Shown here piece by piece: positions 8,930-16,507 of a stretch of DNA of 64,000 nt. Every line of letters starts with the position of its first letter. Position 1 is the stretch's first letter. A program made the position numbers and the translations under genes. The DNA is taken from the NCBI GenBank assembly GCA_048500255.1, contig JASNYH010000009.1, positions 1-64,000 of the forward strand, written 5' to 3'. Under the pieces are notes generated by a model, which was not told the origin of the DNA, did no database searches, and was given only the letters and a program-made list of their open reading frames with translations. This DNA is from JAMHWF01 sp048500255 (lineage in GTDB: Bacteria; Pseudomonadota; Gammaproteobacteria; Burkholderiales; Burkholderiaceae_C).

Positions 8930-9598
8930 ATGACCGCTCTCGAAACCATCGAAATCGAAACCGCCGCCGACCCGACGGCCAGCGTCATCGTGCTGCACGG
9001 CCTGGGCGCCGACGGCAACGATTTCGTGCCGCTGGTCGAGGAACTCGACCTCGAGGCGATCGGCCCGCTGCGCTTCGTGTTCCCGCACGCGCCGACGCGG
9101 CCGGTCACGATCAACGGCGGCTACGTGATGCGCGCCTGGTACGACATCGCCGGCCCCGACCTGCGCCAGCGCGAGGACGAGGCCGGCCTGCGCGCGTCGC
9201 GCGATGCCGTCGAGGCGCTGATCGAGCGCGAGCGCCAGCGCGGCGTCGCGGCGTCGCGCATCGTGCTGGCCGGCTTCTCGCAGGGCTGCGCGATCGCGCT
9301 GCTGACCGGGCTGCGCCACACCGAGCGGCTGGCCGGCATCGTCGGCCTGTCGGGCTACCTGCCGCTGGCGGGGCGCACGGCGGCCGAGCGCAGCCCGGCC
9401 AACGGCGACGTGCCGATCTTCCTCGCGCACGGCAGCTACGACCAGGTCGTGCCGCTGGGCGCAGCCATCGCGACGCGCGACGCGCTCGTCGCGCTGGGCT
9501 ACCCCGTCGAGTGGCACGAGTTCCCGATGCAGCACTCCGTCTGCGCCGAGGAGGTGATCGAGCTCAACCGCTGGCTGGTGCGCGTTCTCGGCCGCTAG
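8930..9598 (+). CDS. Carboxylesterase/phospholipase of the acyl-protein thioesterase (Abhydrolase_2) family
   Basis: 222-residue alpha/beta hydrolase. VLHGLGADGNDF forms the oxyanion loop, GFSQG carries the nucleophile Ser, and HGSYDQVVP and MQHSV give the catalytic Asp and His. These small serine hydrolases split short acyl esters, lysophospholipids or protein thioesters; the substrate is not evident. A TAAATT box at 8916-8921 lies 8 bases before the ATG, so the message may be nearly leaderless. The next gene is the first of the sox island, with no sign of co-regulation. Confidence 0.88.
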   Translation: MTALETIEIETAADPTASVIVLHGLGADGNDFVPLVEELDLEAIGPLRFVFPHAPTRPVTINGGYVMRAWYDIAGPDLRQREDEAGLRASRDAVEALIERERQRGVAASRIVLAGFSQGCAIALLTGLRHTERLAGIVGLSGYLPLAGRTAAERSPANGDVPIFLAHGSYDQVVPLGAAIATRDALVALGYPVEWHEFPMQHSVCAEEVIELNRWLVRVLGR

Positions 9599-9646
9599 CA
9601 GCCTGCGCCGCGCGGGTATACCCCGATCGGCAACAGGGATAGATCC

Positions 9647-9679
9647 TCCTAATATGCATGTACACGGATATCTGGATAT
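9647..9679 (+). promoter_or_regulatory. Candidate operator region before the first ArsR gene
   Basis: TCCTAAT at 9647-9653 and two direct copies of GGATAT at 9666-9671 and 9674-9679, ending 2 bases before the start codon. The same words recur upstream of soxY and of the second ArsR gene. Binding is inferred, not shown. Confidence 0.4.
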
Positions 9680-9681
9680 AG

Positions 9682-9993
9682 ATGGACACAGAACCTGTGC
9701 TGCCGGACCGCGTCTTCGAGGCGGCTGCCGAGCTGTTCGGTCTGTTGTCCACGCCCACGCGGCTGCGCATCGTGTGCCTGCTGTGCGACGGCGAGCTCAA
9801 CGTCGGCGAGTTGCTCGGTCGGGTCGACGTGAGTCAACCCAACATGTCGCAGCACCTCGGCACGCTGTACCGCGCCGGCATCGTGTCGCGTCGGCGCGCC
9901 GGGGCGCAGGTCTACTACCGCATCGCCAGCGAGCGCGCGCTGCTGCTGTGCGAGGCGGTGTGCGACGCGCGCCGCCAGGCCGTCGCATCCTGA
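9682..9993 (+). CDS. ArsR-family regulator, likely sulfur/persulfide-responsive repressor of sox
   Basis: 103-residue winged-helix regulator: LSTPTRLRI, NVGELL and QPNMSQHLGTLYRAGIV form the DNA-binding part. Cys35 and the pair Cys90/Cys94 align with Cys34, Cys89 and Cys93 of the second ArsR protein at 15358. Spacing between the first and last cysteines resembles SqrR/BigR-type repressors that sense persulfide through a two-cysteine switch. Typical arsenic-sensing ELCVCDL is absent. It sits directly upstream of soxY and reads the same way. Control of the sox genes is inferred from position. No clear Shine-Dalgarno sequence precedes the ATG. Confidence 0.8.
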   Translation: MDTEPVLPDRVFEAAAELFGLLSTPTRLRIVCLLCDGELNVGELLGRVDVSQPNMSQHLGTLYRAGIVSRRRAGAQVYYRIASERALLLCEAVCDARRQAVAS

Positions 9994-10053
9994 CCGCCGT
10001 CTCATTGCTTTTCCTTAGGGGAACGCACCGATCGTCGCGCCCTAGCGTCGTTA

Positions 10054-10069
10054 ATTAGGATATGCGAAT
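10054..10069 (+). promoter_or_regulatory. Candidate operator before soxY
   Basis: 16-bp AT-rich element, palindromic at its outer bases, that contains ATTAGGA (reverse of the TCCTAAT before the first ArsR gene) and GGATAT at 10058-10063. It ends just before the AAGGAG ribosome site (10071-10076) of soxY. Confidence 0.4.
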
Positions 10070-10082
10070 AAAGGAGTTCGCC

Positions 10083-10550
10083 ATGCACACACGCAGAGAC
10101 ATGCTCTCCCATTCGGCCCGCGTGGCCGGCCTGCTGGCGGCCGCCGGCCTGCTGCCGAGCCTCGCGCTGGCGCAGTCGGGCGGCTGGAACAAGGCGGCGT
10201 TCGACGCCAAGACGATGGCCGAGGCGCTCAAGGCGATGGGTGCCGGCGCGCCCACCGAGAGCAAGGACGTGACGATCACCGGCCCCGACATCGCCGAGAA
10301 CGGCGCCGTCGTGCCGATCGGCGCGTCGACCACGCTGCCGGGCGCCAAGCGGTTGCTCGTGCTGGTCGAGAAGAACCCGAACGTGCTGGCCGCGATGTTC
10401 GACATCTCCGACGCCGTCGAGGCCAACGTGTCGACGCGCGTCAAGATGGGCCAGTCGTCCAACGTCTATGCCGTCGCCGTGATGGGCGACGGCAAGGTGC
10501 TGTACGCGCACAAGGAAGTGAAGGTCACGCTCGGCGGCTGCGGCGGCTGA
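10083..10550 (+). CDS. soxY: Thiosulfate-oxidation carrier protein SoxY
   Basis: Periplasmic sulfur carrier; with SoxZ it holds the oxidising sulfur on a C-terminal Cys. The 155 residues have a twin-arginine-type signal (TRRDML, then a hydrophobic run ending ALAQ). The C-terminus is GGCGG, the diagnostic flexible arm whose Cys carries the sulfane chain. An alternative ATG at 10062 lacks a ribosome site; the ATG at 10083 has AAGGAG 6 bases upstream. First gene of soxYZAXB. Confidence 0.96.
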   Translation: MHTRRDMLSHSARVAGLLAAAGLLPSLALAQSGGWNKAAFDAKTMAEALKAMGAGAPTESKDVTITGPDIAENGAVVPIGASTTLPGAKRLLVLVEKNPNVLAAMFDISDAVEANVSTRVKMGQSSNVYAVAVMGDGKVLYAHKEVKVTLGGCGG

Positions 10551-10616
10551 GGCCCCAGGCCAGGCGACCGACGACCCCGACCGACACCGACCCGACAGAC
10601 CTCGAAGGAGCAAGAC

Positions 10617-10928
10617 ATGGCAGACCCGATGCGCATCCGCGCCCAGGCCGCCGGTGACAAGACCACCGTGCGCGTGCTGATGAGCCACGAGATGGAGACC
10701 GGCCAGCGCAAGGACGCCGCCGGCAAGACGATTCCCGCCTGGTTCATCCAGGAGGTGACGGCGCAGCACAACGGAAAGACGGTGATGACCGCCCAGTGGG
10801 GGCCGGCCGTCTCGAAGAACCCGTTCATGCAGTTCGTCGTCAAGGGCGCCAAGGCCGGCGACAAGATCAGCGTGTCCTGGGTCGACAACAGGGGCGACAA
10901 GCGGACCGACGAAGCGACTGTCGCCTGA
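10617..10928 (+). CDS. soxZ: Thiosulfate-oxidation carrier partner SoxZ
   Basis: 103 residues, the usual length, no signal peptide: it is expected to be exported bound to SoxY. Conserved features are PMRIRAQ at the start, VRVLMSHEMETG, FIQEVTAQHNGK, WGPAVSKNPF and SWVDNRGD. An AAGGAG site lies 8 bases before the ATG. It lies 66 bp after soxY in a gap with repeated CCGAC words. Confidence 0.96.
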   Translation: MADPMRIRAQAAGDKTTVRVLMSHEMETGQRKDAAGKTIPAWFIQEVTAQHNGKTVMTAQWGPAVSKNPFMQFVVKGAKAGDKISVSWVDNRGDKRTDEATVA

Positions 10929-10999
10929 CGGCTGCGACCCGTGCCCCGGCGACGCCGCGCAAGACGGCGCGTGCCAAGACAACGACGCAAAGGAGACAC

Positions 11000-11797
11000 A
11001 TGAAGCGGATCCTGCTCGCGAGCGCGATGCTCGCAACGGCGGCCGGCGCGATGGCGCAGGCGCGGTCGGCGGCCGAAGGCATCGCCGAGTACCGCAAGAT
11101 GCTCGAGGACGGCAATCCTGCCGAATTGTTCGAGGCCAAGGGCGAGTCGCTCTGGAAGCAGAAGCGAGGGCCGAAGAACGCGTCGCTCGAGCGGTGCGAT
11201 CTCGGCAAGGGACCGGGCGTCGTCAAGGGCGTGTTCGTCGAGCTGCCGAGGTACTTCGGCGACACGAAGAAGGTCGAGGACCTTGAATCGCGCCTGGTCA
11301 GCTGCATGGCGATGCTGCAGGGCTTCGACGCCTCCGAGATCGCCAAGACGCCGTTCGGCCGCGGCGAGATGGCCAACGTGACGGCGATGGCGACGTGGAT
11401 CGCATCGGAGTCGCGCGGCATGCGCTTCAACCTGCCACAGGCGCATCCGCAGGAGCGGCTGAGCTACGAGCTCGGCAAGCGCGCCTTCTTCTACCGCGGC
11501 GGCACGCACGACTTCTCGTGCGCCTCCTGCCACGGCGAGAGCGGCAAGCGCATCCGCCTGCAGGACCTGCCCGACCTGACCAAGAACCCCGGCGACGGCA
11601 TCGGCTTCGCCGCCTGGCCGGCCTACCGCGTCAGCAACGGCCAGATGTGGGGCATGCAGCTGCGCCTGAACGACTGCTTCCGCCAGCAGCGCTTCCCGTT
11701 CCCGGAGTTCGGCTCCGACGTGACGATCGCGCTCGGGACCTACATGGGCGTCAATGCCAAGGGCGCGGCGTCGATCGCGCCGGCGATCAAGCGGTGA
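11000..11797 (+). CDS. soxA: Sulfur-oxidation c-type cytochrome SoxA (monohaem)
   Basis: With SoxX it joins thiosulfate to the SoxY cysteine in the periplasm. 265 residues, with a Sec signal peptide (cleavage after AMAQ or nearby). One haem motif, CASCH; NDCFRQQRFP holds the Cys that in this family is the persulfide-modified axial ligand. The N-terminal haem of dihaem SoxA is missing; Cys residues in ERCDLG and VSCMAM are probably its disulfide remnant, as in other monohaem SoxA proteins. AAGGAG lies 5 bases before the ATG. Confidence 0.95.
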   Translation: MKRILLASAMLATAAGAMAQARSAAEGIAEYRKMLEDGNPAELFEAKGESLWKQKRGPKNASLERCDLGKGPGVVKGVFVELPRYFGDTKKVEDLESRLVSCMAMLQGFDASEIAKTPFGRGEMANVTAMATWIASESRGMRFNLPQAHPQERLSYELGKRAFFYRGGTHDFSCASCHGESGKRIRLQDLPDLTKNPGDGIGFAAWPAYRVSNGQMWGMQLRLNDCFRQQRFPFPEFGSDVTIALGTYMGVNAKGAASIAPAIKR

Positions 11798-11811
11798 AGG
11801 AGCGAGACGAG

Positions 11812-12468
11812 ATGCGCACACCCTACTGGATGCTCGCCGCCGGCGCGGCCGTCGTCGTCACCGTCGTCGCCGGCTGCGCCGCGATGGCGCCGGCCCCGAA
11901 CTACGACGCGCTGGTCGCCCAGATGATGAAGTCGTCGTTCCGCGACCAGGGCATCGCCAAGGTCGACCGCCTGACGCAGGATTCGGCCAACGCCGAGTGC
12001 TCAAAGGCGTTCGGCGAGCCGCTGCCCAACCCCACGGGCAAGGCGATCGAGAACGCCAACCACGCGACGATCCGCAAGCCCAGCGACGGCAAGTACCTCG
12101 GGAACTGGCAGGCCGGCGAGAAGCTCGCGCAGGACGGCCGCGGCATGACCTGGACCGACAAGTCGGCGGCGCCCGGTGCCGGCGGCGGCAACTGCTACAA
12201 CTGCCACCAGATCGGCAAGGCCGAGATCTCGTTCGGTACGCTCGGCCCCAGCCTCTACAACTACGGCAAGATCCGCGGCGTCACCGATCCGAACAGCCCC
12301 GAGGCGCTGCCCGTGCTCGAGTACACCTGGGGCAAGATCTACAACGCCAAGGCCTTCAATGCCTGCTCGCTGATGCCGCGCTTCGGCAACGGCCACCTGC
12401 TGACCGAGCAGCAGATGAAGGACCTGATGGCGCTGCTGCTCGACCCGAAGTCGCCCGTCAATCAGTGA
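11812..12468 (+). CDS. soxX: Sulfur-oxidation c-type cytochrome SoxX
   Basis: Electron-accepting partner of SoxA. 218 residues; haem motif CYNCH near residue 126, then LGPSLYNYGK. The N-terminal hydrophobic run ends VVAGC, a lipobox-like site, so this SoxX may be a lipoprotein anchored to a membrane. It is longer at the N-terminal side of the haem than the smallest SoxX proteins, as in other Burkholderiales. A GAAGGAG site precedes the ATG, 14 bp after soxA. Its stop lies 4 bases before soxB. Confidence 0.93.
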   Translation: MRTPYWMLAAGAAVVVTVVAGCAAMAPAPNYDALVAQMMKSSFRDQGIAKVDRLTQDSANAECSKAFGEPLPNPTGKAIENANHATIRKPSDGKYLGNWQAGEKLAQDGRGMTWTDKSAAPGAGGGNCYNCHQIGKAEISFGTLGPSLYNYGKIRGVTDPNSPEALPVLEYTWGKIYNAKAFNACSLMPRFGNGHLLTEQQMKDLMALLLDPKSPVNQ

Positions 12469-12472
12469 TGTG

Positions 12473-14215
12473 ATGTCGCAGTTGTCCCGGCGCGAGTTCC
12501 TGCAAGTACTGGGGGCCGCGTCGGCGGCCGGCTTGGCGCTCGGCCGCTGGGCCGACGCCGATGCGAAGACGGCGCAGCGTGGCCTGTACGACGTGCCGCG
12601 CTTCGGCAACGTGTCGCTGCTGCACATGACGGATTGTCATGCGCAGCTGAAGCCGATCCACTTCCGCGAGCCGAGCGTCAATCTCGGCGTCGGCGCGATG
12701 CGCGGCCACTGGCCGCACCTCGTCGGCGAGCACCTGCTGAAAGCGGCGCGCGTGCCGGCAGGCAGCGAACTGGCCCACGCCTATACCTACCTCGACTTCG
12801 AGCGCGCGGCGCGCCGCTACGGCCGTGTCGGCGGCTTCGCGCACCTGGCGACGCTCGTCAAGCAGCTCAAGGCGAGCCGTCCCGGCGCGCTGCTGCTCGA
12901 CGGCGGTGACACCTGGCAGGGCTCGGCGACTTCGCTGTGGACCAACGCGCAGGACATGGTCGACGCCTGCAAGCTGCTCGGCGTCGACGTGATGACGGGG
13001 CACTGGGAGTTCACCTACGGCATGGAGCGCGTGACGCAGATCGTCGAGCGCGACTTCGCCGGTCGCGTCGACTTCGTCGCGCAGAACGTCAAGACGGCCG
13101 ACTTCGGCGACCCCGTCTTCAAGCCCTATGTGCTGCGCGAGATCGGCGGCGTGCCGGTGGCGATCGTCGGCCAGGCGTTCCCGTACACGCCGATCGCCAA
13201 TCCGCGCTACCTCGTCGCCGACTGGAGCTTCGGCATCCAGGACGACAACCTGCAGAAGGTCGTCGACGAGGCGCGCGCCAAGGGTGCGCAGGTCGTCGTC
13301 GTGCTGTCGCACAACGGCATGGACGTCGACCTGAAGATGGCGTCGCGCGTGCGCGGCGTGGACGCCATCCTCGGCGGCCACACGCACGACGGCGTGCCGG
13401 TCGCGGTGCCGGTGAAGAACGCCGGTGGCACGACGCTGGTCACCAACTCAGGCAGCAACGGCAAGTTCCTCGGCGTGATGGACTTCGACGTCAAGGGCGG
13501 CAAGGTCGTCGACTACCGCTGGCGCCTGCTGCCGGTGTTCGCCAATCAGCTGCCGGCCGACCCGGCGATGGACGCGCTGATCACGAAGATCCGCGCGCCG
13601 TACGAGGCGAAGCTCGCCGAGAAGCTGGCTGTCACCGACGGCCTGCTCTACCGGCGCGGCAACTTCAACGGCTCGTGGGACCAGCTCGTTTGCGACGCGC
13701 TGATGCAGGTGCAGGGCGCCGAGATCGCGTTCTCGCCGGGCTTTCGATGGGGCACGACGCTGCTGCCGGGCGACGCCATCACGCGTGAGCTGATGATGGA
13801 TCAGCTTGCGATCACCTATCCCTACGCCACCGTCAGCGAGCTGACCGGCGAGACGATCAAGACGGTGCTCGAGGACGTTGCCGACAACCTGTTCAACCCC
13901 GACCCGTACTATCAGCAGGGCGGCGACATGGTGCGCGTCGGCGGCCTTACCTACGCCTGCGACCCGGCGGCGTCGATGGGCCAGCGCATCCGCGACATGC
14001 GCTTGAGCGGTCGGCCGATCGAGGCCGGCAAGACGTACAAGGTCGCCGGCTGGGCGCCGGTGTCGGAGGAGGCGCGCAACGCAAACCTCAAGCCGGTGTG
14101 GGACGTCGTCGAGACGTGGCTGAAGGCGCAGCCGGGGGGCCGCGTCGCGCCTCGCCGGCTCAACACGCCGACGCTCGCCGGCGTGCAGGGCAACCCGGGC
14201 ATCGCGGAGGTCTGA
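12473..14215 (+). CDS. soxB: Thiosulfohydrolase SoxB
   Basis: Periplasmic di-manganese hydrolase that removes sulfate from the SoxY-bound thiosulfonate. 580 residues. Twin-arginine signal SRREFLQ then a hydrophobic stretch. Metallophosphatase motifs TDCHAQLKP, LLDGGDTWQGS, GHWEFTYG, VLSHNGMDVD and GGHTHDGVP are present, followed by a 5'-nucleotidase C-terminal domain. A GTG at 12470 is an alternative start 3 bases upstream. It nearly abuts soxX and is followed 1 base later by the GlcG-like gene, so the operon continues. Confidence 0.96.
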   Translation: MSQLSRREFLQVLGAASAAGLALGRWADADAKTAQRGLYDVPRFGNVSLLHMTDCHAQLKPIHFREPSVNLGVGAMRGHWPHLVGEHLLKAARVPAGSELAHAYTYLDFERAARRYGRVGGFAHLATLVKQLKASRPGALLLDGGDTWQGSATSLWTNAQDMVDACKLLGVDVMTGHWEFTYGMERVTQIVERDFAGRVDFVAQNVKTADFGDPVFKPYVLREIGGVPVAIVGQAFPYTPIANPRYLVADWSFGIQDDNLQKVVDEARAKGAQVVVVLSHNGMDVDLKMASRVRGVDAILGGHTHDGVPVAVPVKNAGGTTLVTNSGSNGKFLGVMDFDVKGGKVVDYRWRLLPVFANQLPADPAMDALITKIRAPYEAKLAEKLAVTDGLLYRRGNFNGSWDQLVCDALMQVQGAEIAFSPGFRWGTTLLPGDAITRELMMDQLAITYPYATVSELTGETIKTVLEDVADNLFNPDPYYQQGGDMVRVGGLTYACDPAASMGQRIRDMRLSGRPIEAGKTYKVAGWAPVSEEARNANLKPVWDVVETWLKAQPGGRVAPRRLNTPTLAGVQGNPGIAEV

Positions 14216-14216
14216 G

Positions 14217-14723
14217 ATGCATGCAGCAATCTCGCGCACAGTCATCGTCGCGGCGACGCTCGCTGCGCTCGCCACGGCTGCCGTCGCGCAGCAGGGCACC
14301 GTCGCCGTCAAGCAGCTGACGCCCGAGGCGGCGGCAGCCGCGGCGCGCGCCGCGATGGAGCATTGCCGCAAGCAGGGCTACCAGGTCGGTGTCGCCGTCG
14401 TCGATCGCGCCGGCCTGCTGCAGGCTTTCGTGCGCGACCGCTTCGCCGGCGCGCACACGATCGAGGTGGCGTCGAACAAGGCCTGGTCGGCGGCGAGCTT
14501 CAAGATTCCGACGTCGACGCTGGCCGCCGAGACGCAGGCCGGCCGGCCGATGAGCGGGCTGCGCGCGCACCCGAGGGTGATGGCCGTGGCCGGTGGCCAG
14601 GTGATCGAGAGCGGTGGCACGCTGGTCGGCGCGATCGGCGTGTCCGGGGCGCCGGTCGCCGACGCCGACGACAACTGCGCCGCCGCCGGGATCAAGGCGA
14701 TCGCCGACTCGCTCGAGTTCTGA
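14217..14723 (+). CDS. Secreted GlcG/HbpS-like (DUF336) haem-binding-type protein
   Basis: 168 residues with a signal peptide (hydrophobic run ending AVAQ). The rest is a GlcG/HbpS domain: YQVGVAVVDRAG, FVRDRFAGAHTIEVASNKAWSA, and GGTLVGAIGVSGAP near the C-terminus. HbpS proteins bind haem or corrinoids outside the cell; a role in sox is not established. It starts 1 base after the soxB stop, so co-expression with the sox enzymes is likely. It could help supply haem to SoxA/SoxX or act in redox protection; both are guesses. Confidence 0.8.
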   Translation: MHAAISRTVIVAATLAALATAAVAQQGTVAVKQLTPEAAAAAARAAMEHCRKQGYQVGVAVVDRAGLLQAFVRDRFAGAHTIEVASNKAWSAASFKIPTSTLAAETQAGRPMSGLRAHPRVMAVAGGQVIESGGTLVGAIGVSGAPVADADDNCAAAGIKAIADSLEF

Positions 14724-14758
14724 CGTCCGGCGCCGTGAACTTGCTGCGACGAGCTGCG

Positions 14759-15268
14759 ATGCCGACGACCCGCCGCGACTGCCTGCGCGCCGCACTCGGC
14801 GCCGCGGCGCTGCTCGCCAGTGCCGGCGCCGCGCGCAGCGCGACGCCGGCGCAGACCGTCGCCTGGCCCGCCCTGACACTGCTCGACGGCACGCGCCTCG
14901 AACCCGCGGCGTGGCAGGGCACGCCGGCGATCGTCGTGCTGTGGGCGACGTGGTGCCCGTTCTGCAAGCGCCACAACGCGCACCTCGAAAAGCTGCACCG
15001 CGCGCTCGCCGGCCGCGCGCCGCGCATCCTCGCCGCGGCGATCGACACCGACGCCGAGGCCGTGCGCCGCTACATGGCCGACAACGGCTACACCTTCCCC
15101 GTCACCGCCGAGGGGCAGAAGCTGCGTCCGCTGCTGACGACGCGGCGCGTCGTCCCGCTCACCTTCGTCGTCGATCGCGCCGGCCGCGTGCGCGACACGA
15201 TCGCCGGCGAGATGTTCGAGGAAGACGTGTTCGAGCTCGCCGAGGCGGCGCGCGCCGCTTTGCCGTGA
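14759..15268 (+). CDS. soxW: SoxW-like periplasmic thioredoxin (TlpA family)
   Basis: 169 residues. The N-terminal RRDCLRAALG with a hydrophobic stretch looks like a twin-arginine signal. The thioredoxin fold has the redox motif WCPFC and VPLTFVVDRAGRV with the cis-Pro. SoxW-type proteins keep the SoxY cysteine or other Sox thiols reduced. An in-frame GTG at 14735 could add 8 residues. Last structural gene of the island, 35 bp after the GlcG-like gene. The name follows context and could be generic TlpA. Confidence 0.78.
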   Translation: MPTTRRDCLRAALGAAALLASAGAARSATPAQTVAWPALTLLDGTRLEPAAWQGTPAIVVLWATWCPFCKRHNAHLEKLHRALAGRAPRILAAAIDTDAEAVRRYMADNGYTFPVTAEGQKLRPLLTTRRVVPLTFVVDRAGRVRDTIAGEMFEEDVFELAEAARAALP

Positions 15269-15300
15269 TGCTTGTCCGCCTTCGCGCTGGGGGCGGCCGT

Positions 15301-15319
15301 CGCAATATCCGTCGTTGCG
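15301..15319 (+). promoter_or_regulatory. Inverted repeat before the second ArsR gene
   Basis: CGCAA (15301-15305) and TTGCG (15315-15319) flank 9 bases that include ATATCC, the reverse complement of the GGATAT word found before soxY and before the first ArsR gene. Candidate operator for one or both regulators. Confidence 0.4.
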
Positions 15320-15357
15320 AATAGAATTGCTCCCTATCTTCGGGGCAGACACAGCAG

Positions 15358-15714
15358 ATGGACAAGAAGAGAAGCGAGGACCAGGTTTACGACTCGGTGG
15401 CCGAGTTGTTCTCCGTGCTGTCCACGCCGATCCGCCTGAAGATCATCAGCGCCGTCTGCCAAGGCGAGAAGAACGTTTCGCAGTTGCTCGCCGAGATCGA
15501 CACCACGCAGCCCAACATGTCGCAGCACCTGGCGATGCTCTATCGCAGCGGCGTGCTCGCCAAGCGGCGCGAAGGCACGCAGATGTACTACCGGCTCCAG
15601 AGCGAGCGCATCGCCACGCTGTGCCGCGCCGTGTGCACACAGGTTGCGATCGAACTCGACCCCGAGTCCGACATCAAGCCTTCCGAGCGGCTGGTGCCCG
15701 TCGGGCTGCGCTGA
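15358..15714 (+). CDS. Second ArsR-family regulator of the sox island
   Basis: 118 residues, clearly related to the ArsR protein at 9682: both share LSTP.RL, QPNMSQHL, LYR.G and Q.YYR, and three cysteines at matching positions (34, 89, 93). It has an extra C-terminal tail of about 20 residues. It closes the sox island, has its own inverted repeat upstream, and is followed by a long gap, so it is probably a separate unit. Likely senses a sulfur species; whether the two act together as a heterodimer or on different signals is unknown. Confidence 0.8.
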   Translation: MDKKRSEDQVYDSVAELFSVLSTPIRLKIISAVCQGEKNVSQLLAEIDTTQPNMSQHLAMLYRSGVLAKRREGTQMYYRLQSERIATLCRAVCTQVAIELDPESDIKPSERLVPVGLR

Positions 15715-15771
15715 CGGTCGGCGTCGCTCCTTTCTCGCCGGGTCCCGCCGGATCGGCGCGGGATCGGGCCG

Positions 15772-15802
15772 CCGGGGGGCCTCTTGCGCTCATGTCCCCC
15801 GG
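15772..15802. repeat. GC-rich REP-like palindromic element
   Basis: CCGGGGG (15772-15778) and CCCCCGG (15796-15802) form a 7-bp stem with a 17-base loop. The adjoining text (about 15785-15850) resembles dispersed repeats I recall from Comamonadaceae intergenic regions. The element lies between the sox island and the mraZ promoter and may end sox transcription. Confidence 0.5.
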
Positions 15803-16009
15803 ACTGCGTTGCGCGCGGTCCTCCTCCCCGAGCCGACTCGGCAGCGAAGGCATCGACCGCTGAATTGGGGTTTACACGCCCCTGTGATCTCATGCGCTAC
15901 TTTCAGTGCCCCAGCTAAGTCCCTATTTTTGAAGCTGTTTTGTGCCGGAAATCGCTTCGAAAATGGCTTCTAAGTGTTTGATTTCATTGATATTTCCTTA
16001 CACATTCCG

Positions 16010-16038
16010 TTGACCCTCCAGGTTCGCTCCGCTAAAGT
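16010..16038 (+). promoter_or_regulatory. Promoter of the dcw cluster
   Basis: TTGACC at 16010-16015 and TAAAGT at 16033-16038 with a 17-bp spacer. The -10 box overlaps the first MraZ repeat, which fits autorepression. Predicted start near 16045, leaving a 5' leader of about 20 bases. Confidence 0.65.
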
Positions 16039-16069
16039 GCACAAAAGTGCAATTTAGTGGGAAAAAGTG
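16034..16069 (+). promoter_or_regulatory. MraZ operator: four 10-bp-spaced repeats
   Basis: AAAGTG at 16034-16039, AAAGTG at 16044-16049, TTAGTG at 16054-16059 and AAAGTG at 16064-16069, exactly one helical turn apart. Tandem GTG-containing repeats with this spacing are the known target of the ring-shaped MraZ repressor. The first repeat lies in the -10 box, and the fourth contains the GTG start codon of mraZ itself. Confidence 0.8.
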
Positions 16070-16507
16070 TCTGGAACGGTCTTCCAAGGGGCTTCAGCGC
16101 TGACGCTGGACGGCAAGGGGCGGCTCACCGTCCCGGCCCGTCATCGCGACGTGCTGACCGCCATCGCCGGGGGGCAGCTCACGATCACGCGCCACCTGGC
16201 GCCCTGCCTGCTGATCTTTCCGCGCCCGGCCTGGGAGTCGTTTCGCGACAAGCTGATGCAACTGCCGATGGGCGCGGACCCGCAGCGGCGCATCTTTCTG
16301 GGCAACGCCGTCGACGTCGAGATCGACGGCGCCTCGCGGGTGCTGGTGTCTCCCGAGCTGCGCGCCAGCGTCGGCCTCGCGCGCGACGTGATGCTGCTCG
16401 GCATGGGTTCGCGCTTCGAGTTGTGGGACGCCGAGCGCTACCACGCGCACGTCGCCGAAGTGACGGCATCGGAGGTGCCCGATGCGATCAAGAACTTCGT
16501 CTTCTGA
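16067..16507 (+). CDS. mraZ: Transcriptional regulator MraZ
   Basis: 146 residues with two SpoVT/AbrB-like repeats: LDGKGRLTVPARHR (about 15-28) and IDGASRVLVSPELR (about 87-100), both with the conserved hydrophobic-Pro pattern. It forms rings that bind the tandem repeats before its own gene and controls the whole division cluster. The start is GTG, inside the fourth repeat; no other start keeps the conserved N-terminus. The stop overlaps the rsmH start by one base. Confidence 0.95.
   Translation: MSGTVFQGASALTLDGKGRLTVPARHRDVLTAIAGGQLTITRHLAPCLLIFPRPAWESFRDKLMQLPMGADPQRRIFLGNAVDVEIDGASRVLVSPELRASVGLARDVMLLGMGSRFELWDAERYHAHVAEVTASEVPDAIKNFVF

Larger units (their letters stand above)
15715..16066 (+). 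other. 352-bp intergenic region between sox island and dcw cluster
   Basis: First half is GC-rich with the REP-like stem; second half (about 15880-16066) is the most AT-rich stretch in the window and holds the mraZ promoter and MraZ boxes. No convincing coding frame; a short open frame crossing 15644-15973 has none of the neighbours' codon pattern. Confidence 0.7.

Noticed and set aside
15644..15973. Open frame between the second ArsR gene and mraZ
   Set aside because: Overlaps the ArsR gene in another frame, then crosses the REP-like element and AT-rich promoter region; no protein features.
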